Source: Paenibacillus sp. UNC499MF
Lineage (GTDB): Bacteria; Bacillota; Bacilli; Paenibacillales; NBRC-103111
Length of the DNA stretch: 64,000 nt
Direction: 5' to 3'
Assembly (NCBI RefSeq): GCF_900107975.1
Contig: NZ_FNVF01000003.1
Span: 1-64,000, forward strand
Shown here: positions 25,029 to 33,610 of the stretch, one piece after another
Position numbering within the stretch: position 1 is the first letter of the stretch
Layout of the letters: each line of letters begins with the position of its first letter
The notes under the pieces: generated by a model
The model's input: the letters and a program-made list of their open reading frames with translations, nothing else
What the model was told of the DNA's origin: nothing
Databases searched by the model: none
Position numbers and translations under genes: made by a program

Positions 25029-26210
25029 TTATTCCCCGTAACGGATAAAAAGCTTGCCCGCCGCTTCGGCAGCCATCGCTCTGGCCGTTTCCGTGTCCGG
25101 CGCGGCGGCAAGGGCAACCGCCATCCGGCGGCCCGGCTTCGTTTCCGGCTTGCCGAAAATCCGCACCTGGACATCCGGTACGGCGAGCGCCTCTTCCAGC
25201 CCCCCGATTTGGAAATCGGTGCTGCCCCGGTCCGCCTTCAGCGTATGGGAAGCGCCCGGCGTAAGCAGGCGGATTTGCGGAATCGGCAGCCCGAGAATGG
25301 CTCTGGCGTGGAGCGCGAACTCGGACAGGTCCTGTGTCGCCATCGTGACCATGCCCGTATCGTGCGGACGCGGCGAAACCTCGCTGAAATACACGCCTTC
25401 GCGTGTGAGGAACAGCTCGACGCCGAAGATTCCATAGCCGCCGAGGGCATCGGTGATCGTCCGCGCCATCTGCTCGGCTTCGGCGATTTGAGCTTCGCTC
25501 ATCGCATGCGGCTGCCACGATTCGATATAGTCCCCTTCCTTCTGCACATGACCGATGGGAGCGCAGAAGGAGGTGCCGCTTACCGAACGGACGGTGAGCA
25601 GCGTAATCTCGGATTCGAACGTCACGAACGCTTCCACGATGACGCGGGCTTTTTTCGCCCGTCCGCCTTCGAGAGCCGTATTCCAGCAGGCTTCGATATC
25701 CGCTTCGGACCGGCACACGCTCTGGCCCTTGCCCGACGAGCTCATGATGGGCTTGATTACGCAGGGCGTCCCGATTTCCGCAACCGCGGCATGAAGCTCG
25801 TCCAGCGTATCCGCGAAAGCGTATTTCGCCGTGCGCAGACCGAGCTCCTCGGCAGCCAGCCTGCGGATGCCTTCCCGGTCCATCGTCAGGCGCGAGGCGT
25901 TGGCGGTCGGAATGACGCGGTAGCCTTCCTTCTCCAGCTCGACAAGCTCCTGAGTGGCGATCGCTTCAATTTCGGGCACAATCAGATGGGGCCGCTCCCG
26001 TTCGATAAGCTCACGAAGCGCCTGTCTGTCCAGCATGTCGATCACATAGCTGCGGTGCGCCGCCTGCATGGCAGGCGCGTGTTCGTAGCGGTCGACCGCG
26101 ATCGTTTCGATCCCGAGCCGCTGCGCCTCCAGAATGACTTCCTTGCCCAGTTCCCCCGAACCGAGCAGCATGATTTTCTTCGATTTCCCTGATAGCGGTG
26201 CTCCAAACAT
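25029..26210 (-). CDS. purT: Formate-dependent phosphoribosylglycinamide formyltransferase (GAR transformylase 2)
   Basis: A 393-residue ATP-grasp enzyme beginning [33 protein letters not shown], the PurT start pattern. Further motifs are [87 protein letters not shown] and SHTLKADRG. PurT uses formate and ATP to convert GAR to FGAR in purine synthesis, replacing the folate-dependent PurN step. The ATG at 26210 has GGGGAGAGG seven bases upstream, while a longer frame before it lacks support. A promoter-like pair is present 35-64 bases upstream. It stands alone, outside any pur operon. Confidence 0.9.
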   Translation of the reverse strand: MFGAPLSGKSKKIMLLGSGELGKEVILEAQRLGIETIAVDRYEHAPAMQAAHRSYVIDMLDRQALRELIERERPHLIVPEIEAIATQELVELEKEGYRVIPTANASRLTMDREGIRRLAAEELGLRTAKYAFADTLDELHAAVAEIGTPCVIKPIMSSSGKGQSVCRSEADIEACWNTALEGGRAKKARVIVEAFVTFESEITLLTVRSVSGTSFCAPIGHVQKEGDYIESWQPHAMSEAQIAEAEQMARTITDALGGYGIFGVELFLTREGVYFSEVSPRPHDTGMVTMATQDLSEFALHARAILGLPIPQIRLLTPGASHTLKADRGSTDFQIGGLEEALAVPDVQVRIFGKPETKPGRRMAVALAAAPDTETARAMAAEAAGKLFIRYGE

Positions 26211-26244
26211 ACGGTGTCCTCTCCCCTGAGTGCAGCAGTGTGCC

Positions 26245-26274
26245 TCTATATTTATTAAGCTTGCGGTTAGGCAA
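26245..26274 (-). promoter_or_regulatory. Possible promoter of purT
   Basis: On the minus strand TTGCCT (26269-26274) is followed after 18 bases by TATAGA (26245-26250), 35 bases before the ATG. No purine riboswitch is visible between them and the gene. Confidence 0.5.
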
Positions 26275-26323
26275 GTATTCCTATGGGTGATAACGTTCAT
26301 AGCGGCAAGAACCTCTAACGCTT

Positions 26324-26363
26324 GAGCGGCTGCGCGCCTGCGCGCCTGAGCGTCTGAGCGGCT
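26324..26363. repeat. Five tandem octamer units upstream of purT
   Basis: GAGCGGCT, GCGCGCCT, GCGCGCCT, GAGCGTCT and GAGCGGCT follow one another without spacers, fitting the pattern G-R/C-GCG-NCT. The array lies between the end of the VWA gene and the purT promoter. Confidence 0.7.
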
Positions 26364-26379
26364 ATCCGGCTTGCCTCCC

Positions 26380-28359
26380 TTATCCGCCGCTGCGCAGAAG
26401 CAGCCTGCGCAGCAGCGGAGCGAGATGCTCCGGCAGCTCGGCGGCGTGCGGAACCACGATCCCGTGCCGGCCGTAGATGTTGCGCATCGTGGTCCGCTGC
26501 GTTTCGTGCACTTCGCCGCTGGCGAGGAAGACGCTGATCACGTCGATCCCGAGCCTGCGGCATTCCAGGACGGCCTCGTACGTGTCGAGGATGCCGTCCT
26601 CCTGGTATTCGGCGGCGGAAGGCTCGCCGTCGGAGAAGACAAGCAGCACGCGCTGCTTCTCCGGCCGCCGCAGCAGCCGCCGGGCGGCGTGACGGATCGC
26701 GAACCCGTCACGGTTGTCCTGCTGCGGCTCCAGCTGCAGCAGAGCGGCGCCGCTCCGCGGAGACGAGGACGAGCCGAAGTCGATGACCGTGTGGAACACG
26801 TTCGGCGCTTCTTCGGCCGTGACCCGCTCCGCGTCTTCCCAGAAGCCCGTCACCTCGTGCGGGATGCGCAGAGTCCGGAGCGTCTCGTGAACGAGCGAGA
26901 TGCCCAGCTTCGTCTCTTCCATCTTATCGTACATGGAAGCGGAGCAATCGACAAGAAGCGAGAAAGCCGCATCCAGCTCCGGCGCGGGGTTCTGCTTCTT
27001 GGTGAAGAGGCGCGGCGCTTCTTCCGTCACGCAGCGCAGCAGCTGCCTGCGGCCGAGCCGCCCGTAGAGCAGGTCGCTCCGCGGAGCGATCCGCTTGCGC
27101 TCCAGCGTCAGCCTCACCGTGCGGGTAAGCTGCCTTATCAGCGGCTCCACGGCACGCACCGCTTCGCGGTAAGCGTCTTCTTCGGCGGGAGCGGGCCTGC
27201 GCGGGGCTTGCAGCTCGGCGACAGCGCGCAAGCCGGAAGGCCCGTCCCCGCTTCCCGCGGAGGCCGCGGAAGGCAGGAACGGCGCGCCGCTGTCCGGCGG
27301 CGGCTCCGACGACTTCCTCTCGGAAGCGGCGGAACGCCCGCGCGCTGCGGCCATCGCCTCGTCCTCCGAGCCGTCCCCGGGCCTTGCCGCGGCGCCGCTG
27401 AATCGCGCGGTCCGCGTGCCGCGTTCGAGCGACTGCCTCAGCGCTTCCCCGGCGGTGCTCCGCGTCTCCCGGTGCCACATGGACTGGCGCTCGCTTCTGC
27501 GGTCCTCGTCCCGCCGGGGATTCAGGCGTTCCGCGTCGTCATTCGCGAGCCGCTTCGCCTTCTTGCCGGAGGGATGCTCGCCTCGCTTCAAGGGCGCGTC
27601 CGTACCGCTTCCGGGCCGGACCGAGAAATAGGCTTCCGCCGCATCCCGCTCCAGCCGGTATTCCAGCAGCTCCAGCATGTGAAGGCACAGCCGGGCGTTT
27701 TGCTCCGTCGTCTCCGCCGTTTCAGCCTCTTCCAGCAGCGGCTGTATAAGCCTTAGCAGCTCTTCCGTACGCTTCGCCGGCGCGGAAGCTGCCCTGAAGG
27801 GGCTTCCCGCCCGATCCCCCGTTTCCGAGTACAGCGTCTGCACATCCGCCCCTTTAAACCAGAGATAGACCGATACGAACAGCGTGTCCGCAAGCTCGCC
27901 GCGGGTGAGGTGCGATTGGAATTTATGCGTAAAATAACCTTTGTATACGTCCGAACGTTGTTCGAACACGGCTGAAGTACCCGGACGGATGCGCCGGCAT
28001 ATCTGTTCCAGCCGAAGGTCTTCGCAGAGGGCGAACAGCTCCACACCTAGCCTGGAAAGCCGTGATTCCGAAACGGATTCCAGAAACGCGTCGGTTTCAC
28101 GTTTACCTGTATACCACGCGCTGCCGAGTGCGCGGAGGTAGACGTCGCTTTTCATCCCCGCTTCCCGCTGGTCCGGCTTCCAGTCCCGCCAGAACTGGCT
28201 GACCGTCAGCAGCCCTTTGCTTTCCTCATAATGGGAATGAAAGGCCAGCTGAAGCTCCAGATTGCCGTTCCGGGTAAAGGTCCGGGCCAAATCCACGAGC
28301 TGCATAAGCGCAAAGGCTTCCAGCCGGTTATCGAGCAGGTGCAGTTTTCCGACGAACAT
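26380..28359 (-). CDS. VWA-domain protein, NorD/CobT-like, partner of MoxR ATPase
   Basis: The 659-residue protein has an alpha-helical N-terminal half. A long Arg/Ala/Pro-rich, probably disordered, linker follows (about residues 290-400). The C-terminal von Willebrand A domain starts near residue 468, with the metal-binding MIDAS motif DCSASM and a later [10 protein letters not shown] that supplies the second Asp. This is the arrangement of NorD/CobT-type proteins which, with a MoxR ATPase, insert metals or remodel complexes. No nitric oxide reductase, RuBisCO or chelatase genes are nearby, so the target is unknown. It starts two bases after the ATPase stop without a clear ribosome site, suggesting translational coupling. 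Confidence 0.8.
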   Translation of the reverse strand: MFVGKLHLLDNRLEAFALMQLVDLARTFTRNGNLELQLAFHSHYEESKGLLTVSQFWRDWKPDQREAGMKSDVYLRALGSAWYTGKRETDAFLESVSESRLSRLGVELFALCEDLRLEQICRRIRPGTSAVFEQRSDVYKGYFTHKFQSHLTRGELADTLFVSVYLWFKGADVQTLYSETGDRAGSPFRAASAPAKRTEELLRLIQPLLEEAETAETTEQNARLCLHMLELLEYRLERDAAEAYFSVRPGSGTDAPLKRGEHPSGKKAKRLANDDAERLNPRRDEDRRSERQSMWHRETRSTAGEALRQSLERGTRTARFSGAAARPGDGSEDEAMAAARGRSAASERKSSEPPPDSGAPFLPSAASAGSGDGPSGLRAVAELQAPRRPAPAEEDAYREAVRAVEPLIRQLTRTVRLTLERKRIAPRSDLLYGRLGRRQLLRCVTEEAPRLFTKKQNPAPELDAAFSLLVDCSASMYDKMEETKLGISLVHETLRTLRIPHEVTGFWEDAERVTAEEAPNVFHTVIDFGSSSSPRSGAALLQLEPQQDNRDGFAIRHAARRLLRRPEKQRVLLVFSDGEPSAAEYQEDGILDTYEAVLECRRLGIDVISVFLASGEVHETQRTTMRNIYGRHGIVVPHAAELPEHLAPLLRRLLLRSGG

Positions 28360-28361
28360 CG

Positions 28362-29273
28362 TTAAAAGAGCGTCTCCGCCACATTGCGCACGGCGGCCCT
28401 TTCGCGGTCGTCTTCCAGCTTGGCGGCGATAGCCCGTTCAACGGCCCTCCGCGGTGGCATGAACGCGGCGAGATCACATGCGTCCAGCAGGGCGCGGATA
28501 GAAGCGGCTTCATCGGACAGCTGGCCCATCTGCACGAGCGCGAGCAAATCGGCGGATAATGCCGCGAACGCTTCGAGAAGCCGGCTGTCCCGCAGAATCG
28601 TACGCTCTCTCAGCAGACTGAGGAGAGCCTCGCCCTGCAGATAGGGGACGTCGATGGCCACGAAACGGTTTTTCAGCGCTTCGTTAAGCGGCACGGTTCC
28701 GATATATCCTTCGTTGATCGCCGCGATGACGCGGAAATCTTCATGAGCCGTAACCGTCTCGCCGGTGAACGGATTCGTCAATGTTCTCCGGTGATCGAGA
28801 ACGCCGTTAATAAGGGGCAGCGTCTCGGGTTTGGCCATATTCACTTCATCTATGTAGAGGATATGCCCGGCTTTCATGGCGGTAATGACCGGTCCCGGCA
28901 CGAATTCGATTATCGTGCTTTCCCCGGACCGGCTCAAGGTTTTGAATCCGAGCAGAGCTTCCGCGTCAAGATCCGTGGAGCAATTGACACTGTGCATCGG
29001 CTGGCCCGTCAGAAAAGACAAGTGCTCGGCCAGCTTCGTTTTGCCGGAACCCGTCGGTCCTTTCAGCAAAAGAGGCTTGCCGAGCGCCAAGGCGATAATC
29101 GCATCCGTGAGCACTTCGGGCTGTGCGGGAACGAATCCCGGTTGTCTGACCAAATGTAACTGTTCCTCCGGCAGCGTGCCGGATTCGATCCGGTTTCGCA
29201 GCGCCAAGAGTCGGTTTGTAATACTTTCTGGGAGTTCCCATTGCTGCAGTATAGCGGCTGGTGTCCTGTTCAT
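28362..29273 (-). CDS. MoxR-family AAA+ ATPase
   Basis: The 303-residue ATPase has Walker A LLKGPTGSGKTKLAEHL near residue 76, VNCSTDLDAEALLGFK, Walker B ILYIDEVNMAKPETLPLINGVLD, sensor-1 FRVIAAINEG and the arginine-finger region LNEALKNRFVAIDVPYL. The match is to the MoxR/NorQ/CbbQ clade of ring-forming chaperone ATPases that work with a VWA partner, here encoded immediately downstream. A short N-terminal helix precedes the AAA core. GGAAG lies about nine bases before the ATG. A comparable ATPase-VWA pair occurs in many Firmicutes without defined client. Confidence 0.85.
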   Translation of the reverse strand: MNRTPAAILQQWELPESITNRLLALRNRIESGTLPEEQLHLVRQPGFVPAQPEVLTDAIIALALGKPLLLKGPTGSGKTKLAEHLSFLTGQPMHSVNCSTDLDAEALLGFKTLSRSGESTIIEFVPGPVITAMKAGHILYIDEVNMAKPETLPLINGVLDHRRTLTNPFTGETVTAHEDFRVIAAINEGYIGTVPLNEALKNRFVAIDVPYLQGEALLSLLRERTILRDSRLLEAFAALSADLLALVQMGQLSDEAASIRALLDACDLAAFMPPRRAVERAIAAKLEDDRERAAVRNVAETLF

Positions 29274-29337
29274 CCGGCGTTCTTCCTTCCCGTGTTGCGT
29301 TCTCTCTTTTAACTATCTGCCAAAAGAACAACCGGTG

Positions 29338-29559
29338 TCAAGTTCCCCACTCCTCAACAAGCGCGTACGGATAAAAATGCATATCATTTCCGCAGGAAGG
29401 ACAACTCATATAAGACGGGATGTCGTTGAGCATCAGCGCCATGGCATAGGAAGATTCGTAGTTGACCGCCCGGATAATATCCTGGGGATGCACATAGGTG
29501 CAAGAAGATGATCCGCACGTCGCGCGGACTTTGTATGCGTTTGCCACTGGTTTCCTCAT
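29338..29559 (-). CDS. Small cysteine-containing protein, possible zinc ribbon
   Basis: The product (about 70 residues) has two cysteine pairs, CGSSSC near residue 15 and SCPSCGND near residue 53. This spacing could form one zinc-ribbon site joining strand segments (KVRATC, DIIRAVNYESSYAMALMLNDIPSYMSC). I do not know the family. The annotated ATG lacks a good ribosome site; a GTG at 29547 with TGAGG six bases upstream is an alternative start. It is the third gene of a small operon with the 67- and 53-residue genes. Confidence 0.55.
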   Translation of the reverse strand: MRKPVANAYKVRATCGSSSCTYVHPQDIIRAVNYESSYAMALMLNDIPSYMSCPSCGNDMHFYPYALVEEWGT

Positions 29560-29577
29560 TTCCGGAGGACGCAGGCG

Positions 29578-29781
29578 TTAAGCCTTGTCCTCCCCTTGTT
29601 TGCGGTTGAAATCCAGATTCAAAATAACTGTAAACCGGTCCGGTTTCGTCGGTACGATCGAAGCGATCTCGATATATGAAGTGCCGAACTCATTTTCCGC
29701 CCGGTCCACGAGGCTGTTCAGACTATCGCTCAGCGTCGCGCTTTCATCCAAAACGACTTCGGCGAAGTACTGTTTAATCAT
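29578..29781 (-). CDS. Small hypothetical protein, 67 residues
   Basis: The ATG at 29781 (MIKQYFAEVVLDESATLSD) is chosen because GGAG lies seven bases upstream; the frame extends further only through the end of the previous gene. The N-terminal half is helical and acidic and the C-terminal half has two strands (SYIEIASIVPTKPDRFTVILNLDF). No known family. It overlaps the last eight bases of the 53-residue gene and precedes the cysteine-containing gene, so the three are probably co-translated. Confidence 0.6.
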   Translation of the reverse strand: MIKQYFAEVVLDESATLSDSLNSLVDRAENEFGTSYIEIASIVPTKPDRFTVILNLDFNRKQGEDKA

Positions 29782-29935
29782 GTCTATTCTCCGTTCCCGG
29801 CTGTTCTTTTTCATAAGCGATCAAGGTGATTGCTTCCCCTGTCTGTTCCTGCAATTTGCTCTCCAGGGTGCGGATTTCTTCGATCAGATCTTCTTTACCG
29901 TTCAATTCAGCAAACGTATACCCGCTTGTTTTCAT
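29774..29935 (-). CDS. Very small protein, 53 residues, first of a three-gene operon
   Basis: This gene, shorter than usual gene-finder limits, starts at an ATG with GGAGG eight bases upstream. It encodes MKTSGYTFAELNGKEDLIEE, then IRTLESKLQEQTGEAITLIAYEKEQ and a short tail, ending in TAA. It is a helical peptide with a possible coiled-coil stretch (LIEEIRTLESKLQEQ) followed by one strand. Its stop codon overlaps the next gene's start region (eight-base overlap), a strong sign of a real coupled gene. The function is unknown. Confidence 0.65.
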   Translation of the reverse strand: MKTSGYTFAELNGKEDLIEEIRTLESKLQEQTGEAITLIAYEKEQPGTENRHD

Positions 29936-30248
29936 GTGTTTAGCCTCCTGTCGGATGTCTTGCCGCAGATGATTAGTGGGGCTTGTGCCTTACCGCTTCT
30001 TATTCTTTCCACGCCTGTTCTTTTTTAAAAGCAACCCGTTCCGATTGCCGGAAGCGCATAGAAATATTGTTAAATCACGTATTTTTCAACTAGTATAGGT
30101 ATTGCGCCTCTTATTAAGTAAATATTTACCTCTTATAATGTTAATTACATGCAACTTTTATAATTTGATCACGTAAGTAAAAAATGTTCGGCCTGGAAGG
30201 ATATTTTACTTCACGATTTTCAGGCACCCTAAACCGAAGAGGAGTGAG
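29936..30248. other. AT-rich divergent promoter region
   Basis: No gene seen. The right half is very AT-rich and contains two TATAAT-like elements (about 30137 and 30161) for the gene at 30249. No -35 element of good quality fits either, so the exact promoter cannot be assigned. Confidence 0.4.
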
Positions 30249-30932
30249 ATGAATTTGAAGAAGAAATTAGCCGTTACCGCAATCGGAGCCGCCATGGTAC
30301 TCAGTATGGGTACAGGCGTACTCGCCGGAGCCAATCTCCAGGAGATCAAAGCTTACTTGAACGGTTCCATTACGGTGAAATACAACGGTTCCCCGGTCCA
30401 GCTTCAGGATGAGCAGGGAGCTGTCGTGCTTCCGATCACATATGACGGCAACACCTATCTTCCGGTCCGCAGTATTGCCAAGACCTTGAACGTGGCCGTT
30501 AATTACGACGGAGCGACCAATACGGTCCTGTTAGGCGAGCAAAATGAAGGCGTCGCGCTGGCCAAGAACTTCAGCAATTCTTCGTCGTATCATACGAAAG
30601 ATCCCGATCTGACTACCTACAAGGGAAAAGACTACAAAGACGTTTATTTCGATAACGCAAAATCGAGCCGGGGCAGCAGCTTCATGCTGTATCCGAAAGG
30701 CAAATACCAGAAGCTCGTGCTACAGGTAGCGGCGACCGGTAATGATATCGAAAGATTTTTCGTTCAGGACAGCAAAACGGACACGAAGCTCAAAACAACG
30801 ACGATCGCCGTTGATGAAGGCTTGAAAACGATTGAAGTGGATATTGCGGGAGTAGAGGAAATTTTCGTCCATGCGGATATCGAGGGAGACGGCGGCATGT
30901 TCGTCCCGCTTACGACCTCGTATTTCAAATAA
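30249..30932 (+). CDS. Secreted protein with copper-amine-oxidase-N-like domain
   Basis: The 227-residue protein has a signal peptide (KKKLAVTAIGAAMVLSMGTGVLAGA). The second domain (about residues 25-100) resembles the copper amine oxidase N-terminal stalk domain often found in Paenibacillus exported proteins: YNGSPVQLQDEQGAVVLPITYDGNTYLPVRSIAKTLNVAVNYDGATNTVLLG. The C-terminal domain (about 110-227) is a beta-rich module of unknown type. It is probably an extracellular, perhaps ligand-binding, protein. The ATG lies only four bases after GAGGAG; a TTG at 30255, ten bases after the site, is the alternative start. A terminator follows at 30950. Confidence 0.75.
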   Translation: MNLKKKLAVTAIGAAMVLSMGTGVLAGANLQEIKAYLNGSITVKYNGSPVQLQDEQGAVVLPITYDGNTYLPVRSIAKTLNVAVNYDGATNTVLLGEQNEGVALAKNFSNSSSYHTKDPDLTTYKGKDYKDVYFDNAKSSRGSSFMLYPKGKYQKLVLQVAATGNDIERFFVQDSKTDTKLKTTTIAVDEGLKTIEVDIAGVEEIFVHADIEGDGGMFVPLTTSYFK

Positions 30933-30949
30933 TCCGACCTTATCCCGTG

Positions 30950-30983
30950 AAGATCTCCTTACGATACAGTAAGGGGATCTTTT
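30950..30983 (+). terminator. Terminator after the copper-amine-oxidase-N-like gene
   Basis: AAGATCTCCTTAC pairs with GTAAGGGGATCTT around a short loop, followed by a short T-run. Confidence 0.6.
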
Positions 30984-31063
30984 GGTTTCTGTCGTGTGGT
31001 GCCCTCCGATGTCATCCGGCTTCTGCCTTACGCGCCGTGCCTGCCACAGACTTTGCGCCCGAC

Positions 31064-31091
31064 AAAAAAAGCGTCCCTCCCGGGACGCTTT
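31064..31091 (-). terminator. Terminator of the Gfo/Idh-TRIC operon
   Basis: AAAGCGTCCC and GGGACGCTTT are separated by four bases and followed on the minus strand by TTTT. Confidence 0.8.
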
Positions 31092-31100
31092 CCGTAACGC

Positions 31101-31571
31101 TTATTTCAATTCATCGAGCTCGCGAAAAAGCTGCTTGACCGCTTCTTCGTCCACTTTGCCTCCCTGCTTCATCCGGAGAAGCCGTTCCCGGACTTCCCGG
31201 GCAAAACGTTCATCCCCATCGGTATCTTCAGCGTAACCCGGATCAAACCAGATGTAGAACCCTTCGGGACCGTTTCGCAGAAAAGGTCTGTTCCAGGCCG
31301 CCGGATATTCGTAGGGCTGATCCGAGAAAAGAATTCCGAGCACATCGTCGCTTTCTACGGGGAGGAGCTGATGAAACTGCTCTTCCTCGCCCGTCCCCGA
31401 AATTTGGCGGTGTCTGTACGCATAATGCACGTAATGCTCGCCTGTTTCCTTGTCTTTGGACAAAGCGTACATGTCCAGTTCGCCCTGCTTCAGATCTTTG
31501 ACCGTTTGGAGTCTTTCCTGAAGGAGGTCCCCGGAAATTTTGCCGAGGGCCGAGAAAGATTCAGCTGACAT
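31101..31571 (-). CDS. Hypothetical protein, 156 residues
   Basis: A soluble, acidic protein (MSAESFSALGKISGDLLQERL...) with no signal peptide or cysteine. The ATG at 31571 has AGGAGAGAG upstream and lies inside the end of the TRIC-channel gene, overlapping it by 11 bases. The middle contains LDMYALSKDKETGEHYVHYAYRHR and FYIWFDPGYAEDTDGDERFAREV, suggesting an alpha/beta fold with an acidic surface; the end is helical. I do not recognise a family. It is the last gene of a three-gene operon with a Gfo/Idh oxidoreductase and the channel. Confidence 0.6.
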   Translation of the reverse strand: MSAESFSALGKISGDLLQERLQTVKDLKQGELDMYALSKDKETGEHYVHYAYRHRQISGTGEEEQFHQLLPVESDDVLGILFSDQPYEYPAAWNRPFLRNGPEGFYIWFDPGYAEDTDGDERFAREVRERLLRMKQGGKVDEEAVKQLFRELDELK

Positions 31572-32241
31572 CGAACTCTCTCCTTTCTTCCTGCAGAGCG
31601 GGCGGCCGCTGTTTGTTCGGCACGTCGTTCTGCTGGAGCAGCGTCCGCAGGGAACGGCGCGGAAGCTTCCACTTGAAGATGACCGAGAACATCCGGGATA
31701 CGACGACAATCATGAACAAAATGATTAGACCGAGCGGATTCTGGGGCCAGCCGATACCGATAAGAAAGCCGGCCAGCATGGCCCAGACCGCGTAAATTTC
31801 GTCTCTTAAAACGAGAGGCTTACGCCCGGCGAGGAGATCGCGGATAACCCCTCCCCCGATTCCCGTAAGTACGGCCGCTACGATCGAGGCGCTTACGGGA
31901 AGCCCCTGATTGGACGCATAGAGCGCCCCCTGTATGGAGAAGGCCGCCAGACCGATGGCGTCGAAGAACGATTCCCAGGATTTCCACCGCTTGATCCAGG
32001 CCAGCGGGAATATAAAGACCAGCGTCATTGCGGCCAGCGCAATCGTAAACTGGAACCCCTGCTGCCAGAGCATCGTCACTTTCTCTCCGATGAGCAGATT
32101 GCGGACAACCCCTCCGCCAAATGCCGTTACAAAACCCAGCACATAAACGCCCAGAATATCATAGTCCTCTTCCATTGCGACAATCGCGCCGCTGACGGCA
32201 AACGCGATCGTTCCGATTAAGCTTAACGCCATCCAATCCAC
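31561..32241 (-). CDS. TRIC-type cation channel family protein (UPF0126)
   Basis: The 226-residue protein has seven predicted membrane helices with the repeated UPF0126 motif. The first copy contains GTIAFAVSGAIVAMEEDYDILGVYVLGFVTAFGGGVVRNLL and the second AIGLAAFSIQGALYASNQGLPVSASIVAAVLTGIGGGVIRDLL. The two GGGVVR/GGGVIR motifs pack around the pore. Prokaryotic members are potassium-permeable trimeric channels. The start is a GTG; an ATG three codons later is possible. It follows the Gfo/Idh gene by 20 bases. Confidence 0.9.
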   Translation of the reverse strand: MDWMALSLIGTIAFAVSGAIVAMEEDYDILGVYVLGFVTAFGGGVVRNLLIGEKVTMLWQQGFQFTIALAAMTLVFIFPLAWIKRWKSWESFFDAIGLAAFSIQGALYASNQGLPVSASIVAAVLTGIGGGVIRDLLAGRKPLVLRDEIYAVWAMLAGFLIGIGWPQNPLGLIILFMIVVVSRMFSVIFKWKLPRRSLRTLLQQNDVPNKQRPPALQEERREFDVS

Positions 32242-32261
32242 TTTTCTGCAGCTCCCCCGGG

Positions 32262-33344
32262 TTAGTTAGATAAATCCCAGTCCAGTTCAACCTCTTTGCC
32301 GGTACGGGACGATTCGTAGATTGCATTGAGAATCAGGTTGTTCGTATAGCCCGACATGACGGAGGTCATCGGTTCGCTTCCCGTCCGGATGCATTCCAGA
32401 AAATGCATGTTCATGAGGAGGCGGGGATCGGTCTGCTGCTCGGGCAGCTGAAGCTCCACGTCGATTTCCTTATCGAACATTTCCGCAAAAAGCTTGCCGT
32501 AGGAGCTTCCTCGCAGCGTCGCTCCGCCTTCCGTGCCGAGAAGATGAATATACGGCTGATTGTCCGTTTCGGTGAGCGCCGCCCAGCTCACATCGAGCGT
32601 CAGCGTGCTGCCGTTATCCATCTTGATCAGCGCCGTCGCCAAGTCTTCCACGTCATAGCTGCCGCTCCAGTTCGGTTTGCCCCAGCTGCCGATTCCGCGG
32701 CGTTTGGGCCCAAATTCCGAATAGGTGGCGCCGAAGACGGAAACCGGACGCGGATTGCCCATCAGCGACAGGGACAAATCCAGCATATGCACGCCGATAT
32801 CGATCAGCGGTCCGCCGCCCGATTTGGACATCTGAGTAAACCAGGTGCCCCAGCCCGGAATTCCTTTGCGGCGCAGCCAGCCGGTTTTCGCATGATAAAT
32901 GCTGCCGAGCTTGCCGCGCTGAACAAGCTCCTTCACCTGCATATTGAGCGGTTCCCACCGGCGCTGATGCGAAATCATCAGAACCTTCCCGCTTTCGCGT
33001 TCGGCCAGAACGATTTCCTTGGCGGCCTTCACGTCGATGGCCATCGGCTTCTCCAGCAGGACGTGCTTGCCGGCCTGAAGCGCTTTTACCGCGAGGGGGG
33101 CGTGCCATTCGTTCGATACGGCGATAACCACTGCATCTATGTCGGGATCATGGATCAAATCTTCACCATTTCCGTAAACTTTAGAGATCTGATGTTCTTT
33201 GGCCCGCGCTTCGGCAAGCGGAAGAAACACGTCAGCAACCGCGGCTACCGTAACGCCCGGGGTTTCTAGCAGCCCTAGTATGTGCACGTTACCGATATTG
33301 CCCGCGCCGATGACGCCTATTCTGATCTCATCATTGAGTGCCAT
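32262..33344 (-). CDS. Gfo/Idh/MocA family oxidoreductase
   Basis: The 360-residue enzyme has the N-terminal NAD-binding motif IGVIGAGNIGNVHILGLL and the EKPMAIDVKAAKEI segment with its catalytic Lys (residues about 95-105). The C-terminal half-barrel includes GGGPLIDIGVHMLDLSLSLMGNP, whose DxGxH motif carries the substrate-binding His. Members oxidise sugars, sugar acids or inositols with NAD(P). The substrate is not evident. GGAGGG lies nine bases before the ATG. It is first of a three-gene minus-strand operon. Confidence 0.85.
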   Translation of the reverse strand: MALNDEIRIGVIGAGNIGNVHILGLLETPGVTVAAVADVFLPLAEARAKEHQISKVYGNGEDLIHDPDIDAVVIAVSNEWHAPLAVKALQAGKHVLLEKPMAIDVKAAKEIVLAERESGKVLMISHQRRWEPLNMQVKELVQRGKLGSIYHAKTGWLRRKGIPGWGTWFTQMSKSGGGPLIDIGVHMLDLSLSLMGNPRPVSVFGATYSEFGPKRRGIGSWGKPNWSGSYDVEDLATALIKMDNGSTLTLDVSWAALTETDNQPYIHLLGTEGGATLRGSSYGKLFAEMFDKEIDVELQLPEQQTDPRLLMNMHFLECIRTGSEPMTSVMSGYTNNLILNAIYESSRTGKEVELDWDLSN

Positions 33345-33610
33345 TGTGCAAAACCCTCCGATATCACGTTAAAGTAAGTTCGGCTTTATTTTAACACAAA
33401 TGAAGGACAGCATCAGCCTTCCCGCCATATTTTCAAAAAGGTTTTCGCCAAGTGAATTTGGAAAGGAATAAAACGCTTTATTTTTTTATATAAAGTGTTA
33501 TGAAGAAAATATATTTCTTTTTACTTTAAAAAGCGAAACATTTCATGGACCACGGCTTATTAGACAGTCCCTGAAATCCCTATCCTAATGAAAGCAAGGA
33601 GGAATGACAC

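Noticed and set aside
26315-26563. Open frame across the end of the VWA gene
   Set aside because: Arg/Ala-rich shadow frame created by the GC-rich octamer repeat and the VWA gene.
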